Positions 9,421 through 18,522 are shown, counted from the stretch's first letter. The stretch: 64,000 bases of DNA from Candidatus Gastranaerophilales bacterium (GCA_944323925.1 CALUUI010000006.1:1-64000), one strand, 5' to 3'. Numbers and translations are program-made. The notes: a model not told the origin generated them from the sequence alone.

Positions 9421-9619
9421 TGCGGTAAATCAAAGATTCACCACATCCTACTGACTCTAACTATTTTCTGTTGGGCTATAAGCCCAGCCTACAAACTCCT
9501 ATAGTCCCCTATGTTTATATACAAAAGTGCTCAATTGTTACAATATTTTTTTATACAATTGAAAATAATAGCAATCTCTGTTATTATTTAGATATATGCT
9601 GTTATAAATGAGGTATTTT

Positions 9620-9865
9620 ATGAACATATCTTTAACACCAACATTAGAAAAATTTGTACAAGATAAAGTTGCATCAGGGCTTTACAATTCAGTTAGCGAA
9701 GTTATTAGAGAAGCATTAAGATTACTTGCATCAAAAGATGGTATTTCTCAAGAAAGACTTGCTCAATTAAACAGAGATATTGAAGAAGGATGGAATGATA
9801 TAGAAAATCGTAATTATCGTAACGGACATTCTGTTATGAAAGAAATAATCAATAAATATGAATAA
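9620..9865 (+). CDS. parD: ParD-family antitoxin
   Basis: This protein of about 81 residues has a ribbon-helix-helix N-terminus (MNISLTPTLEKFVQDKVASG, then NSVSEVIREALRLL) and a flexible charged C-terminus. It is predicted to bind and neutralise the ParE toxin next door and to repress its own operon. An in-frame ATG at 9608 exists, but the GAGG at 9611-9614 is correctly spaced only for the ATG at 9620. It overlaps the toxin start by 8 bp. The pair is bracketed by two copies of the tRNA-Ser tail, which suggests acquired DNA. Confidence 0.88.
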   Translation: MNISLTPTLEKFVQDKVASGLYNSVSEVIREALRLLASKDGISQERLAQLNRDIEEGWNDIENRNYRNGHSVMKEIINKYE

Positions 9866-10157
9866 ATTAGATTTAATAATTGAGAATTCAGCTGAAAGGG
9901 ATATTTATACAATTGCGGATTATATTGCAAACGATAATAAGAATGCTGCATTAAAACTTGTTAAAGAGTTTTATAAAACTTTTGAATTATTTTGTATGCA
10001 TCCAAAAGTCGGATTTGAGCGTAAAGATTTTACATATAGAAATGTTCGTTTTTATGTTGTGAAAAAGAATTATTTAATTGTTTATACTGTTATTGATAAT
10101 TCTATTCATATTTTAAGAGTTTTATCAGCTTATCAAGATATTTGTTCAGTACTGTAA
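9858..10157 (+). CDS. parE: ParE/RelE-family toxin
   Basis: This 99-residue protein has the ParE fold signature: an N-terminal helix with ERDIYTIADYIA, then HPKVGFERKDF, RFYVVKKNYLIVYTVID and the C-terminal ILRVLSAYQD. ParE toxins poison DNA gyrase and RelE toxins cleave mRNA on the ribosome. The motif order fits ParE, but the target is not provable from sequence. It is coupled to the antitoxin by an 8-bp overlap. Confidence 0.88.
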   Translation: MNKLDLIIENSAERDIYTIADYIANDNKNAALKLVKEFYKTFELFCMHPKVGFERKDFTYRNVRFYVVKKNYLIVYTVIDNSIHILRVLSAYQDICSVL

Positions 10158-10201
10158 TCATCAAATTACCTGTTCAAAATAATTAAACCAAGAATCTTTT
10201 T

Positions 10202-10290
10202 ACAGTTCGCGAGCGAGCAAGAACGAATCCCACCTCTGTTTAACGAGTTGACTTTTGTCAGGCTCGTTTTTATTTTGTGTGGTGTCGGAG
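10202..10290. repeat. tRNA-Ser tail repeat, right degenerate copy
   Basis: CGCGAGCGAGCA is fused directly to CGAATCCCACCTC, the tRNA-Ser T-arm and acceptor sequence. A weakened terminator hairpin (AACGAGTTGAC / GTCAGGCTCGTT, 10242-10268) follows, then TTTTGTGTGGTGTCGGAGAG. The order matches the left copy at 9299-9380. The remaining gene-free stretch to 10498 holds only a 64-codon open frame with no ribosome site, which I do not accept as a gene. Confidence 0.75.
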
Positions 10291-10498
10291 AGTGTAATTT
10301 AACGACCGGATTGATTTGTGCGTATAATTTGTTTTTTTGTATAGGAAAATCCCATCAAATAGTCACAGTACAATTATTGAGCAAACGAACGACCGTGTTA
10401 CAGATAGTGAGTATTACGAAATGCCCCGTGGCTAAAGAATAATTAGGCAGAATGCAAAAGAGTTATTTATGTTGTTATTTTATACCTGACCAAATTAC

Positions 10499-11329
10499 TT
10501 AATAATTGAATTTACCGTTCCAAAAATTTTTTAATTTATGATCTTTATTTAAACTATAAATAAAAGAAATAAAGATATTTTGAGAGTAAGGACTATTAAT
10601 AATAAAATTTTTTTCAGGTAATAATATGTTTTTATTTAAATTCTCAATACATCTTTTGCTTAAGTCACAAGCAATGGTTTCTAAAGGACCGGTTGCTGCG
10701 TATTTACAGATATAATCAAATTCGTGTTTGTATTTTAATTGAAATGCCTTCAGATAAGCGGGACTTAATATTTCTTGAAGAGTCTTAATTAATGTATCAG
10801 GGCTTAGCTTACCCATTAAATTATTTTCATGGATTACATGAAAAAATTCGTGTAAAAAAGTTTCCAGATAGAAATCAGTGGAAGCTAAACCAATTTCAAA
10901 ATTAATATCAGCAATTTTATCAAAATTCTCCCAAGTTTTATTGCCTTTAGAATAATTTTGTTCTTTAAATTCATTAAAAAAAATTGTTTTATCAGGAATA
11001 ACCCTATCACTATCCATATAAAGTCTTGCAGGTGCAAAATTAGTAAAAGCTATTGCTTCCCTGTTTTCAATATTCAAACGCTGAAAATCTTCTACAAAAA
11101 TACCTTTTGGTAAACACAAATTTAATTTATATTTTTTATTTAAGTATTCTATTATTTCTATACATTTAAACGATGCCCAAGCAATAAATTTATTATTTCT
11201 TAAATTGTTGTTTATACCTCGTTTGAAAAATAAATTTGTGATTTTGGATGTATCACAATTGTTAATTTCACGTTGCATAGACTTTGTTAATCCTGCTTTA
11301 AATGTTATATTTGAGTAATTTACTTGCAT
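10499..11329 (-). CDS. Putative zincin-type metalloprotease with N-terminal TFKAG motif
   Basis: From the ATG at 11329 this is a 276-residue protein starting MQVNYSNITFKAG. An upstream TTG in frame is less likely. HEFFH at residues 160-164 is a canonical HExxH zinc site. PLETIACD with Glu217 resembles the third-ligand E-x-x-A-[ED] segment of gluzincin-like toxins and peptidases. The family could not be named. No signal peptide is visible, so the F-K-A-G tag is the only export candidate. It lies beside another protease-fold protein at 11453 in the opposite orientation. Confidence 0.75.
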   Translation of the reverse strand: MQVNYSNITFKAGLTKSMQREINNCDTSKITNLFFKRGINNNLRNNKFIAWASFKCIEIIEYLNKKYKLNLCLPKGIFVEDFQRLNIENREAIAFTNFAPARLYMDSDRVIPDKTIFFNEFKEQNYSKGNKTWENFDKIADINFEIGLASTDFYLETFLHEFFHVIHENNLMGKLSPDTLIKTLQEILSPAYLKAFQLKYKHEFDYICKYAATGPLETIACDLSKRCIENLNKNILLPEKNFIINSPYSQNIFISFIYSLNKDHKLKNFWNGKFNY

Positions 11330-11452
11330 ACTTATTAAACCTGTGAACAAAAATAAAATTGTTAGTTTGTAAATTTTTATTACAGATTATAAAAATACTA
11401 GTAAAATTTAATATTTTTGATATTTAATCAAGTGTAATAATTAAGGTTCTAT

Positions 11453-12859
11453 ATGATATATCCAATTAATAACGTTAACAAAAAAGATTATATTGCTTTT
11501 AAGTTTTCAAAGCAATCTGATAAAATAGAAACAGATTACAAATCAGTTAATTTATCTGATTGCCGGTCAAGCCAAACTATATTAACATCTAATAATATTA
11601 GTATTAAAAAATCTCTACTTCCTATCGACATTACGAATAAATACAAAAATTGCAACGTAAAAGCAGAACATTTAGATTTACCTAATATTCATATACTTGA
11701 ATATCCTGATACGAACCTGCAAGTATTCATTAATGCAGATGAAAATATTACTACAGATAATAATTCAATACTTGATTGTCCTAAAATACAAGTTTTTATT
11801 CTAAATAATAACCCAAAGAAGTCTGATTATTTGAAAGAATTAATCCTTTTTAATATTATTCAAAAAAAATTAAAAAATATTTCAACAGACATAGATATAT
11901 CTATCAGTAATGGAGCTTTTTCATACAATGGTTTCTATGATAAAAACTTTTTAAATAACTTACCATTATTTAATAAAACATTTTTTAATTTAAATATATC
12001 TGAAAAAGACTTGGAAAAAGAGAAAAACGAATTTAATAATCTTATTGATAAATCAAATGTTTTATTGAGCCTATATGACAAATCTGATTTTAAATCAAAA
12101 GAAGAAATCAGTGAGGAAATAAAGAATTTAAAATTGGAAGACTTAAATTCGTATTACGACGAATACAAACAAAACATAATTATGCAGATGTTTGTAACAG
12201 TTTCAAAAGAGTATTTTGATAATAATAAAAAGGAACTTTATACAACGCTTAACAGGAATATAGGGCAGAAACTGATTAAAAATGATAATTCACAATCTGA
12301 ATTGAATTTTGCCTTAAATGAAAAGTTAAAAATTATATCATCAACGAATTCAAATACAATTTTAAATTATCCCATACCGCTAAATTCTGTTTATGATGAT
12401 TTGATAGGAACAATTGCCATAAGAATTTTAAATAATAACTTGAGTTCTGATTATAAAATAGGTTCGGAATATTTTACTTTACCATATACCTTTAAAAACA
12501 ATACATCTCGAAAAGAGTCCGGGAAATTTTATAGGTTTGAAATCAAAGACAAGTTTGATAATAATTCATTAGTTAAATACCAAAAAAGTTTAGCGGAATT
12601 GTTAAATTCACCGTTAGAAAATGAATTAGAGTTGGTCAAAGAAATGTATAAAGAAGAATTAAAAAATACATTTACGGGTGAATGTTTAGATATAATAAAA
12701 AGCTTTGAATTGGTTAGATATTGTGAAGATATATTTAATCTATATGAAATCATTGATTCAATAAGTGAGAATGATATAAAGAATTATGTAAAAAGATATT
12801 TTATAAAACAGCAACCAATAATAGAACTTGAGGGTAGTAATGAGCATAATTCCGATTAA
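11453..12859 (+). CDS. M16-peptidase-like protein, probably catalytically inactive, with IAFKF N-terminus
   Basis: This 468-residue protein begins MIYPINNVNKKDYIAFKFS, a variant of the F-K-G tag. The body reads like one M16 (pitrilysin/insulinase) module. An edge-strand block (PNIHILEYPDTNLQVFINAD) is followed by a strand and helix (KIQVFILNNNPKKSDYLKEL). A second half ends with ISENDIKNYVKRYFIKQQP, close to the usual M16 terminus I-x-x-x-D-[IV]-x-x-x-x-x-x-Y. The zinc motif HxxEH is absent, so it is probably a non-catalytic partner or a binding protein. The M16 assignment is from pattern only. It overlaps the next gene by 20 bp. Confidence 0.72.
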   Translation: MIYPINNVNKKDYIAFKFSKQSDKIETDYKSVNLSDCRSSQTILTSNNISIKKSLLPIDITNKYKNCNVKAEHLDLPNIHILEYPDTNLQVFINADENITTDNNSILDCPKIQVFILNNNPKKSDYLKELILFNIIQKKLKNISTDIDISISNGAFSYNGFYDKNFLNNLPLFNKTFFNLNISEKDLEKEKNEFNNLIDKSNVLLSLYDKSDFKSKEEISEEIKNLKLEDLNSYYDEYKQNIIMQMFVTVSKEYFDNNKKELYTTLNRNIGQKLIKNDNSQSELNFALNEKLKIISSTNSNTILNYPIPLNSVYDDLIGTIAIRILNNNLSSDYKIGSEYFTLPYTFKNNTSRKESGKFYRFEIKDKFDNNSLVKYQKSLAELLNSPLENELELVKEMYKEELKNTFTGECLDIIKSFELVRYCEDIFNLYEIIDSISENDIKNYVKRYFIKQQPIIELEGSNEHNSD

Positions 12860-13214
12860 CAGTATCAAATCTGTAAATATGATAAGAAAATGTACAAATG
12901 TGTATAAACCTACTGTAAATGCTCAAAAAAATAGGCTTGTTGAGAATCTTTTACCGATAGTTTCTGTGCCTATAATTGCCTATACATTAAAAGGTCCTCG
13001 AGATGCAAATAATGCTAATAATCTTCATGACGCAATTAAAAAAGTGGAAGAATTATTCAAGAAAGGTAAAATTAGTAAAGAAGAATATAATAAAAGAGTA
13101 AAAAGCCTTGAAGAATATTATAATAAAGCTAATAATTTACCCAAAGAAGTATCATCTGCCGAGATAAAAAAGAATGAACCGAATTTTAAAGGAAACAATG
13201 AAAATGTAAATTAA
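12840..13214 (+). CDS. Small protein with SHOCT-like helix pair and C-terminal NFKG
   Basis: This protein of 124 residues starts at the ATG at 12840, which has GAGGGTAGTA upstream. That choice places it inside the end of the 11453 gene, so translation is probably coupled. A short hydrophobic stretch (LLPIVSVPIIAY) is followed by a SHOCT-like segment (KKVEELFKKGKISKEEYNKR). The F-K-G motif here is near the C-terminus (EPNFKGNNENVN), unlike the other tagged proteins. Function unknown. Confidence 0.68.
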   Translation: MSIIPINSIKSVNMIRKCTNVYKPTVNAQKNRLVENLLPIVSVPIIAYTLKGPRDANNANNLHDAIKKVEELFKKGKISKEEYNKRVKSLEEYYNKANNLPKEVSSAEIKKNEPNFKGNNENVN

Positions 13215-13282
13215 AAAATATATTTCAAGAGCGATTAGAAATTTATAAGGATTTATTTAGTGAAGACGATATTATTCCTGAC

Positions 13283-14116
13283 ATGAAAGATTTTGAGGAA
13301 TATGAAACACAAAATTTAAAATCACTACAAAAATTATATCTAGAACTTAATCAAAGAGTAGAACACCAAGAGGGAATAAACAATTTAAAAAGTGTTTTTA
13401 CTTTAGGATTAAATTATTATCTTCAGAATAATCCGGTAAACACAGACAGGGATGTTTCACAAAACTCAAACCCGGTAAATACTGAAAAGAATGAGCTTAA
13501 TAGGGCTATCTTATTAGATATTTCTCCGGACTATAATAAAAGCGGTAAACATTATAGAGCCGAATTAATGCGTGTATGTAAACTTTATATGCAAAATACA
13601 AAGATTATAGAATTAGAGCTTGAAAAGTTTAATAGCTTAACTAAAAAATTCATAAATACTTCAAAAGATAATATAGAAAAAATTTTTGAATTAAAAAAAG
13701 ATCCAATTCAAAATTTAATAGAAAAAGTTCCCTATGCAGGAATAGTACCCAAAGCTGTTAGGTATGCTGACAGCATAAATTTAACCAGATGTATACTTAA
13801 AGACTTTAAAGAAATATCAGAGAGCTATATTCAAAAGGAGGCACATTTGGTTATAATAAAGTATGGTAATCAGTTCAATGAGATAATGGCATATACAAAA
13901 AACCAAAATTTATCAGAGAATGATAAGAAATATACAGAAAATATTCTTAAACTTGTTCAAGATTCAAAAAAGGCAAGAACAGATACATACACTAAAATTT
14001 TTAAAAACTATACAATTAGTGGCAATGCCATTAGAAATATTTGTTATAATATTCAAGTCAAAGATACATTTGGGCTAGCATTAAAAACGATTAAACTATT
14101 AATGATGTTAGGCTAG
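13283..14116 (+). CDS. Hypothetical helical protein, start uncertain
   Basis: This protein has 277 residues from the ATG at 13283 and no recognised domain. It is rich in Lys, Asn and Glu and mostly helical, with no signal peptide or clear membrane segment. The same frame stays open for 27 codons upstream (back to 13202) and reads like real protein (IFQERLEIYKDLFSEDDIIP), but it has no ATG, GTG or TTG. No ribosome site precedes 13283. Either the start codon has been lost, or a one-base frameshift separates it from the gene ending at 13214. Confidence 0.65.
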   Translation: MKDFEEYETQNLKSLQKLYLELNQRVEHQEGINNLKSVFTLGLNYYLQNNPVNTDRDVSQNSNPVNTEKNELNRAILLDISPDYNKSGKHYRAELMRVCKLYMQNTKIIELELEKFNSLTKKFINTSKDNIEKIFELKKDPIQNLIEKVPYAGIVPKAVRYADSINLTRCILKDFKEISESYIQKEAHLVIIKYGNQFNEIMAYTKNQNLSENDKKYTENILKLVQDSKKARTDTYTKIFKNYTISGNAIRNICYNIQVKDTFGLALKTIKLLMMLG

Positions 14117-14249
14117 CTTGTAGGTTTGGGTTTCTACCTAACAATACTAACTACACCGACTGTAAGCACATCCTACAAACTATATAATCTTATCAGACCC
14201 TGCCGTTCTTGACCAATAAGTTTTAAAATTCTTTATTTGATAATACATA

Positions 14250-14372
14250 TCATGGTAAAAATTCAAACGCTCCAAACTTTAAATCCGGAATTTTATCCTC
14301 CTCAAAATTACCATTATAATTATTTAATACGCCATCCAAATCGATTAAAATCGTCTTTTTAATTTTACTCAT
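14250..14372 (-). pseudogene. Truncated HAD-hydrolase remnant
   Basis: The minus strand encodes about 40 residues, MSKIKKTILIDLDGVLNNYN onward, ending in a stop after AFEFLP. It aligns closely with the first 40 residues of the HAD protein at 5974 (MIKKTVLLDFDGVLNDYNGN) including HAD motif I, but everything after motif I is missing. I read it as the 5' remnant of a deleted paralogue. It is divergent from the Xre regulator that starts about 50 bp away. The rest of the gap 14117-14249 shows nothing. Confidence 0.75.
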
Positions 14373-14418
14373 TTTGTTCTCTTGTAGACTACATACTTTT
14401 ATCAAACTATATCAGAAA

Positions 14419-14652
14419 ATGTTATTTATGACAAATGAGACTACAAAACTTATTAAACTTGGTAAAAATATTCATAAAGCAAGAAAAGCCAAAAAATTAT
14501 CACAAAACGAACTTGCAGAGCTTTTGAATATATCAAGAGAGCATTTGGCAAAACTGGAAACAGCCAAAAGAAGGATAAGTCTAAAATTATTATTTACCCT
14601 TTGTGATGTATTAAAGATTAAAGAAAAAGATTTATTCAATTTTTTAGATTAA
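14419..14652 (+). CDS. Xre-family HTH transcriptional regulator
   Basis: This protein has about 77 residues from the ATG at 14419 (the ATG at 14428 is also possible). It is a single Cro/C1-type helix-turn-helix: KAKKLSQNELAELLNISREH followed by LAKLETAKRRISLKLLFTLC. It resembles the regulator at 63160-63369 (both have KLSQ.xLAE.LN[IL]S[RK]E and a late KLF.L.D.L motif), so they belong to one subfamily. Targets are unknown. Confidence 0.8.
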   Translation: MLFMTNETTKLIKLGKNIHKARKAKKLSQNELAELLNISREHLAKLETAKRRISLKLLFTLCDVLKIKEKDLFNFLD

Positions 14653-14728
14653 AAGTCTTTAAGTTGGTGATTTCTGCACAACCCTACTACTTAAATATTA
14701 CATTTTTGTAATGGACAAACAAACAGCT

Positions 14729-15205
14729 TTATTTTTTTAACATCTTTTGCATAATTTCATAGCCAGCTTGAGTAAATCCTTCCATTGTAATTTTTTTCTT
14801 TTTAACAATATTAGGGTTATTAAAGTTTTCTTTAAAAATTTTCAGATATTTATCAATATTGCTTATTATCTTGCTCCAACGAGTTAAGAATGGTTTATAA
14901 TAATCGATTATTTGACCGGTTTTGTTGTCTATTACCAGTTGGGTTTTACCAATAGTAAAAAGTGTTTCTTTTGTCATTTGTTTTTCTGCAGGAACTTTTT
15001 CGAAAATCATTCTACCGTCTATAAAAGTCGCTTTATCTTTATACTGCAATGATTTTGTGACCGTAGAATTAAATGTATATTCATTTCTCTTAACCTCGGT
15101 TTCTTGGTTCATCTGGGTTAAAAGAGTTCTTACTGTGTCCATTTGGTTTGGGTTTAAAGACCTTTTTTTTGCGTGGACTTGTTTATTTACTGCTTGTATT
15201 TTCAT
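14729..15205 (-). CDS. Hypothetical protein with MKIQAVNKQ N-terminus
   Basis: This 158-residue protein has no recognised function. The start has AAGGAGAT at good spacing. The first residues (MKIQAVNKQ) match the start of the AFKG protein at 694-2352 (MKVQAINQQ), but no F-x-G follows. A segment GKTQLVIDNKTGQIIDYYKP looks like a beta-hairpin, and the C-terminus is Lys-rich. No signal peptide or membrane span is present. Confidence 0.72.
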   Translation of the reverse strand: MKIQAVNKQVHAKKRSLNPNQMDTVRTLLTQMNQETEVKRNEYTFNSTVTKSLQYKDKATFIDGRMIFEKVPAEKQMTKETLFTIGKTQLVIDNKTGQIIDYYKPFLTRWSKIISNIDKYLKIFKENFNNPNIVKKKKITMEGFTQAGYEIMQKMLKK

Positions 15206-15420
15206 TTTTATCTCCTTAACCCTTATTCTATCTATAATACAATCAAATGTAAATTATTTAAATAATAGTAAATCTTTTAAAATTCTTCTGTATTATTGAT
15301 TTTATTTGGAAAAATTTGTTTCTAAAAACCACTCAAGTATAGTATTTTTTAATTGTTTTACTGGATTATCATTAGAAATAATGTTACAATTAACTTGAAT
15401 ATAGGTACAAAGAGAGGGAC

Positions 15421-18400
15421 ATGATGCTTCAAGAAGCAACAAGAGCGATTAATTCCGCTTTTAATAACAGTTTTGTTAAAAAATTATCACTTTATCTTCA
15501 CGATTGTGTAAGAGAAGAAGTTAAAAGTTCTACATTTAGAAACCTTAAGTCTGATAAGGATAATAAATGGATATTTCTTCCGGAGAATGACACTTTATTT
15601 ACACAGGGTGAAGAATATATAAAATTGGACGGTAAAGATAATAAAATCACTGAACTAATGATTCAAAGCGAAATGAGTCAAAGGGATAAGTATTTAATTT
15701 ATGGCTATTTGTTTTTAGTAGGAAAAAACGGTAAATCGAGAAAACAAAATGAGTTTTTAACTCCTTTATTATATACTGCGTGCAGACTAGAACGTAACGG
15801 AATAAATATCAACTGTATTCCGACTGACGAAGTCATTTCTCTTAATACAGGTGCACTTACATCTTTAATGAAGAAAAGTGATGATGAAGATGAAATGGAA
15901 CAGCTTATTGAAGGTTTGCTTGACGTAGTTCCTACAATCCCTGTAACTCAAGAAAAATTGGATATTTTCTTAACTACGCTTAAATCCATTATTCCTGAAA
16001 TAGATATTACGCTTAATCCTGCATCAGAGGTTAAGGAAGATAATATCTCTAAAGATTTTTATTCAGAAAAAATTAACTCGGAGAACATAGACGAAATTGT
16101 TGAGGAAGAACAAACAACAACAGTTCAAAAAACAAGCTATGAAACAATATCAATAACTAATCAAAGTGCGATAATCTTAACAAAGCGTCCTTCTGTTACA
16201 GCGGGTGTTTTGCATGAGTTAAGCCAAATTGCCGAAAAACCAAGCGGGTTATATAGAGAAACCGTTTTAAATGTTATAAATGACGAGTTTATTCAATCAA
16301 AAACAGCAGAAAGCGTTGCAGGTAAAAAACTATCTGATTTCTTCCCTGTCACACCGCTTTCATTAAGTGATTCCCAAGAAAGTGTTATAAGAAGTACAGA
16401 AGCAGGGAAAATCGTTTCTGTTTTTGGTCCCCCTGGGACAGGTAAATCTCAAACAATTGTTAACCTTGTAGCCCATCTTATTGCTAACGGAAAAACTGTT
16501 TTGGTTGCTTCCCGTATGGATAAAGCGGTGGATGTTGTGGCTGAAAGACTTAATGAGCTTGGCGCTCCATTTCTTGCTCTTAGAGCAGGAAGGCTTAATT
16601 ATCAAAAACAATTAAGTTTTCAACTTCAAGACCTTTTAGCTAATAAAGTTGACTTGAACTATAAGGCTGAAAATTCTGTTCTTGTGGATACTCCTGATAT
16701 GAAGAAATTGCTTGAGTCTATCAAAGATTTGGAGAATAAAGTTGAAAAAGTGCTCAGTCTTGAAAAACAATGGACTGAAATTAATTCACAAATCGGTGAT
16801 TCTGATGCAACTTTTAAATCAATGAGTTTTATTAAAAAGCCTTTAAATTCTGATGAAGTAAAATCTGTTGAAAATATTATTGCTGAACTTACAAATAATA
16901 TTCAAAAATCAGGAATCTTCGCTTCATTTAAAAACTTTACATCAATTAAAAAACTTAATTCTATTTTGAATAAAGAGTTTCAGGTTACAAATGATAATTT
17001 GGCAATATTAAAAAATGAATTAGAGTATGCAAAACTTGTATGTTCTGTTCGAAATATTGAAACATCAATCCAGGCAACAGGCAATCTACACCTAATGCTT
17101 GCTCAAATAAAAACACTAAAGAAAAAACAAAAGGAACTGGCAATCAATATCCTTATAAACAAGCGCAGAGAAGCATTAAAAGGTCTTATGCAAGATCAAG
17201 TAAAGCGTCAAAGACTTTTTGTTCATTCTAAATCGTTAGTGGAGAGGAAGAAAAATCTTCAAGACAGACTGCTTTCTAACGAAGATTTTAAGCCGCTGTT
17301 AGAGGCCTTCCCTTGTTGGTGTGTTACGACTTTTGCTGTATCTTCATCACTTCCGCTTAAACCGGGCTTGTTTGATGTTGTTATCATTGATGAAGCATCT
17401 CAATGTGATATAGCAAGTTGTTTCCCGCTTTTGTTTAGAGCTAAAAAGGCTGTTGTTGTCGGGGATGATAAACAACTTCCGCACTTGTCTTTCTTAGAAA
17501 AGGCTAAAGAACAATCTTTTATGAGCCAATACGGAATTGAAGATAAATACCAACTTATGTGGAGATTTAGAACAAACTCTATGTTTGATTTGGCAAATTA
17601 TTATTCAATGCATCCCGTACTCTTGGATGAACATTTCAGAAGTTTACCGCCTATTATAAATTTCTCGGCTAATGAATTTTATGGTGGTCGTTTAAGAGTT
17701 ATGAAACGCAATAACGATTCTGTGCCTGTACTTGAAGCGGTTGTTGTTCCTGATGGAAAGGTCGATTTTGATGCAACAAGAAATCTTCCCGAAATAGAAG
17801 AAGTTGTTAAAAGATTGCATGAAATTGTACTTGAAGATGAGAGAAAAAATCCTGATAATCCTGTATCTATTGGTATTATTTCTCCTTTTAGGGCTCAAGT
17901 CGAACAGTTGAAAATTTCTGTTAGCAAAGTGCTTTCTGATTATATGATTTCTAAACATAAAATAGAAATTGGTACAGCTCATACTTTCCAAGGGGATGAG
18001 AAGGATATTATTCTTATTTCTTGGGCTTATGCAAACAATAGTTTTCCGCAAAGTCTTACTTTCTTGCAAAAACCAAATTTGTTTAATGTGGCAATAACAA
18101 GAGCAAGAAAGAAAATGATTAACTTTATTTCTAAAAACCCTAAAGAACTTCCTGATGGGCTTTTGCGTTCGTATTTCTCTTATATTGAAGATTATACTAA
18201 CAGATTTAATCTCAAAAACTCGGATGAGTTTGATGAAAATATTTACAAAAACTCTTTTGAGCGAGAAGTAGCACAGGAATTGAGAACTTTAGAGCATGCT
18301 GTTAAGGCAGGTCAGGAAATCTCAGGTGTAAGTGCTGATTTGTTGGTTGATGATAGTTTTGTAATAGAGTGCGATGGCGTTGAAGACAGTATCCCTTCAA

Positions 18401-18522
18401 AAGTGTCTGATACTAAGAAGCAAGTTTTAATTGAGCGAAGCGGAATTCCTGTTAAGAGGATTACATATAGAGAATGGCAATATTCAAAACAGGCGTGTAT
18501 TAATAGGGTTTTGAATAATTAA
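15421..18522 (+). CDS. SF1 (UPF1/Dna2-like) helicase fused to a Vsr-type nuclease domain
   Basis: This is a 1033-residue protein. The helicase motifs are Walker A FGPPGTGKSQT near residue 340, Walker B VIIDEASQCD near 655, motif III GDDKQLPH, motif V GTAHTFQGDEKD and motif VI FNVAITRARKK. An N-terminal region of about 300 residues is of unknown type. The last 100 residues look like a Vsr/DUF559-type endonuclease: FEREVAQEL, SADLLVDDSFVIECDG, then KKQVLIERSGIPVKRI. Such helicase-nuclease fusions are often found in defence loci, but no partner gene is adjacent. The RBS is AGAGAGGGAC. A hairpin terminator follows. Confidence 0.88.
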   Translation: MMLQEATRAINSAFNNSFVKKLSLYLHDCVREEVKSSTFRNLKSDKDNKWIFLPENDTLFTQGEEYIKLDGKDNKITELMIQSEMSQRDKYLIYGYLFLVGKNGKSRKQNEFLTPLLYTACRLERNGININCIPTDEVISLNTGALTSLMKKSDDEDEMEQLIEGLLDVVPTIPVTQEKLDIFLTTLKSIIPEIDITLNPASEVKEDNISKDFYSEKINSENIDEIVEEEQTTTVQKTSYETISITNQSAIILTKRPSVTAGVLHELSQIAEKPSGLYRETVLNVINDEFIQSKTAESVAGKKLSDFFPVTPLSLSDSQESVIRSTEAGKIVSVFGPPGTGKSQTIVNLVAHLIANGKTVLVASRMDKAVDVVAERLNELGAPFLALRAGRLNYQKQLSFQLQDLLANKVDLNYKAENSVLVDTPDMKKLLESIKDLENKVEKVLSLEKQWTEINSQIGDSDATFKSMSFIKKPLNSDEVKSVENIIAELTNNIQKSGIFASFKNFTSIKKLNSILNKEFQVTNDNLAILKNELEYAKLVCSVRNIETSIQATGNLHLMLAQIKTLKKKQKELAINILINKRREALKGLMQDQVKRQRLFVHSKSLVERKKNLQDRLLSNEDFKPLLEAFPCWCVTTFAVSSSLPLKPGLFDVVIIDEASQCDIASCFPLLFRAKKAVVVGDDKQLPHLSFLEKAKEQSFMSQYGIEDKYQLMWRFRTNSMFDLANYYSMHPVLLDEHFRSLPPIINFSANEFYGGRLRVMKRNNDSVPVLEAVVVPDGKVDFDATRNLPEIEEVVKRLHEIVLEDERKNPDNPVSIGIISPFRAQVEQLKISVSKVLSDYMISKHKIEIGTAHTFQGDEKDIILISWAYANNSFPQSLTFLQKPNLFNVAITRARKKMINFISKNPKELPDGLLRSYFSYIEDYTNRFNLKNSDEFDENIYKNSFEREVAQELRTLEHAVKAGQEISGVSADLLVDDSFVIECDGVEDSIPSKVSDTKKQVLIERSGIPVKRITYREWQYSKQACINRVLNN

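Noticed and set aside
10248-10442. 64-codon open frame after parDE
   Set aside because: It begins inside the degenerate tRNA-Ser tail and terminator copy and has no ribosome site.
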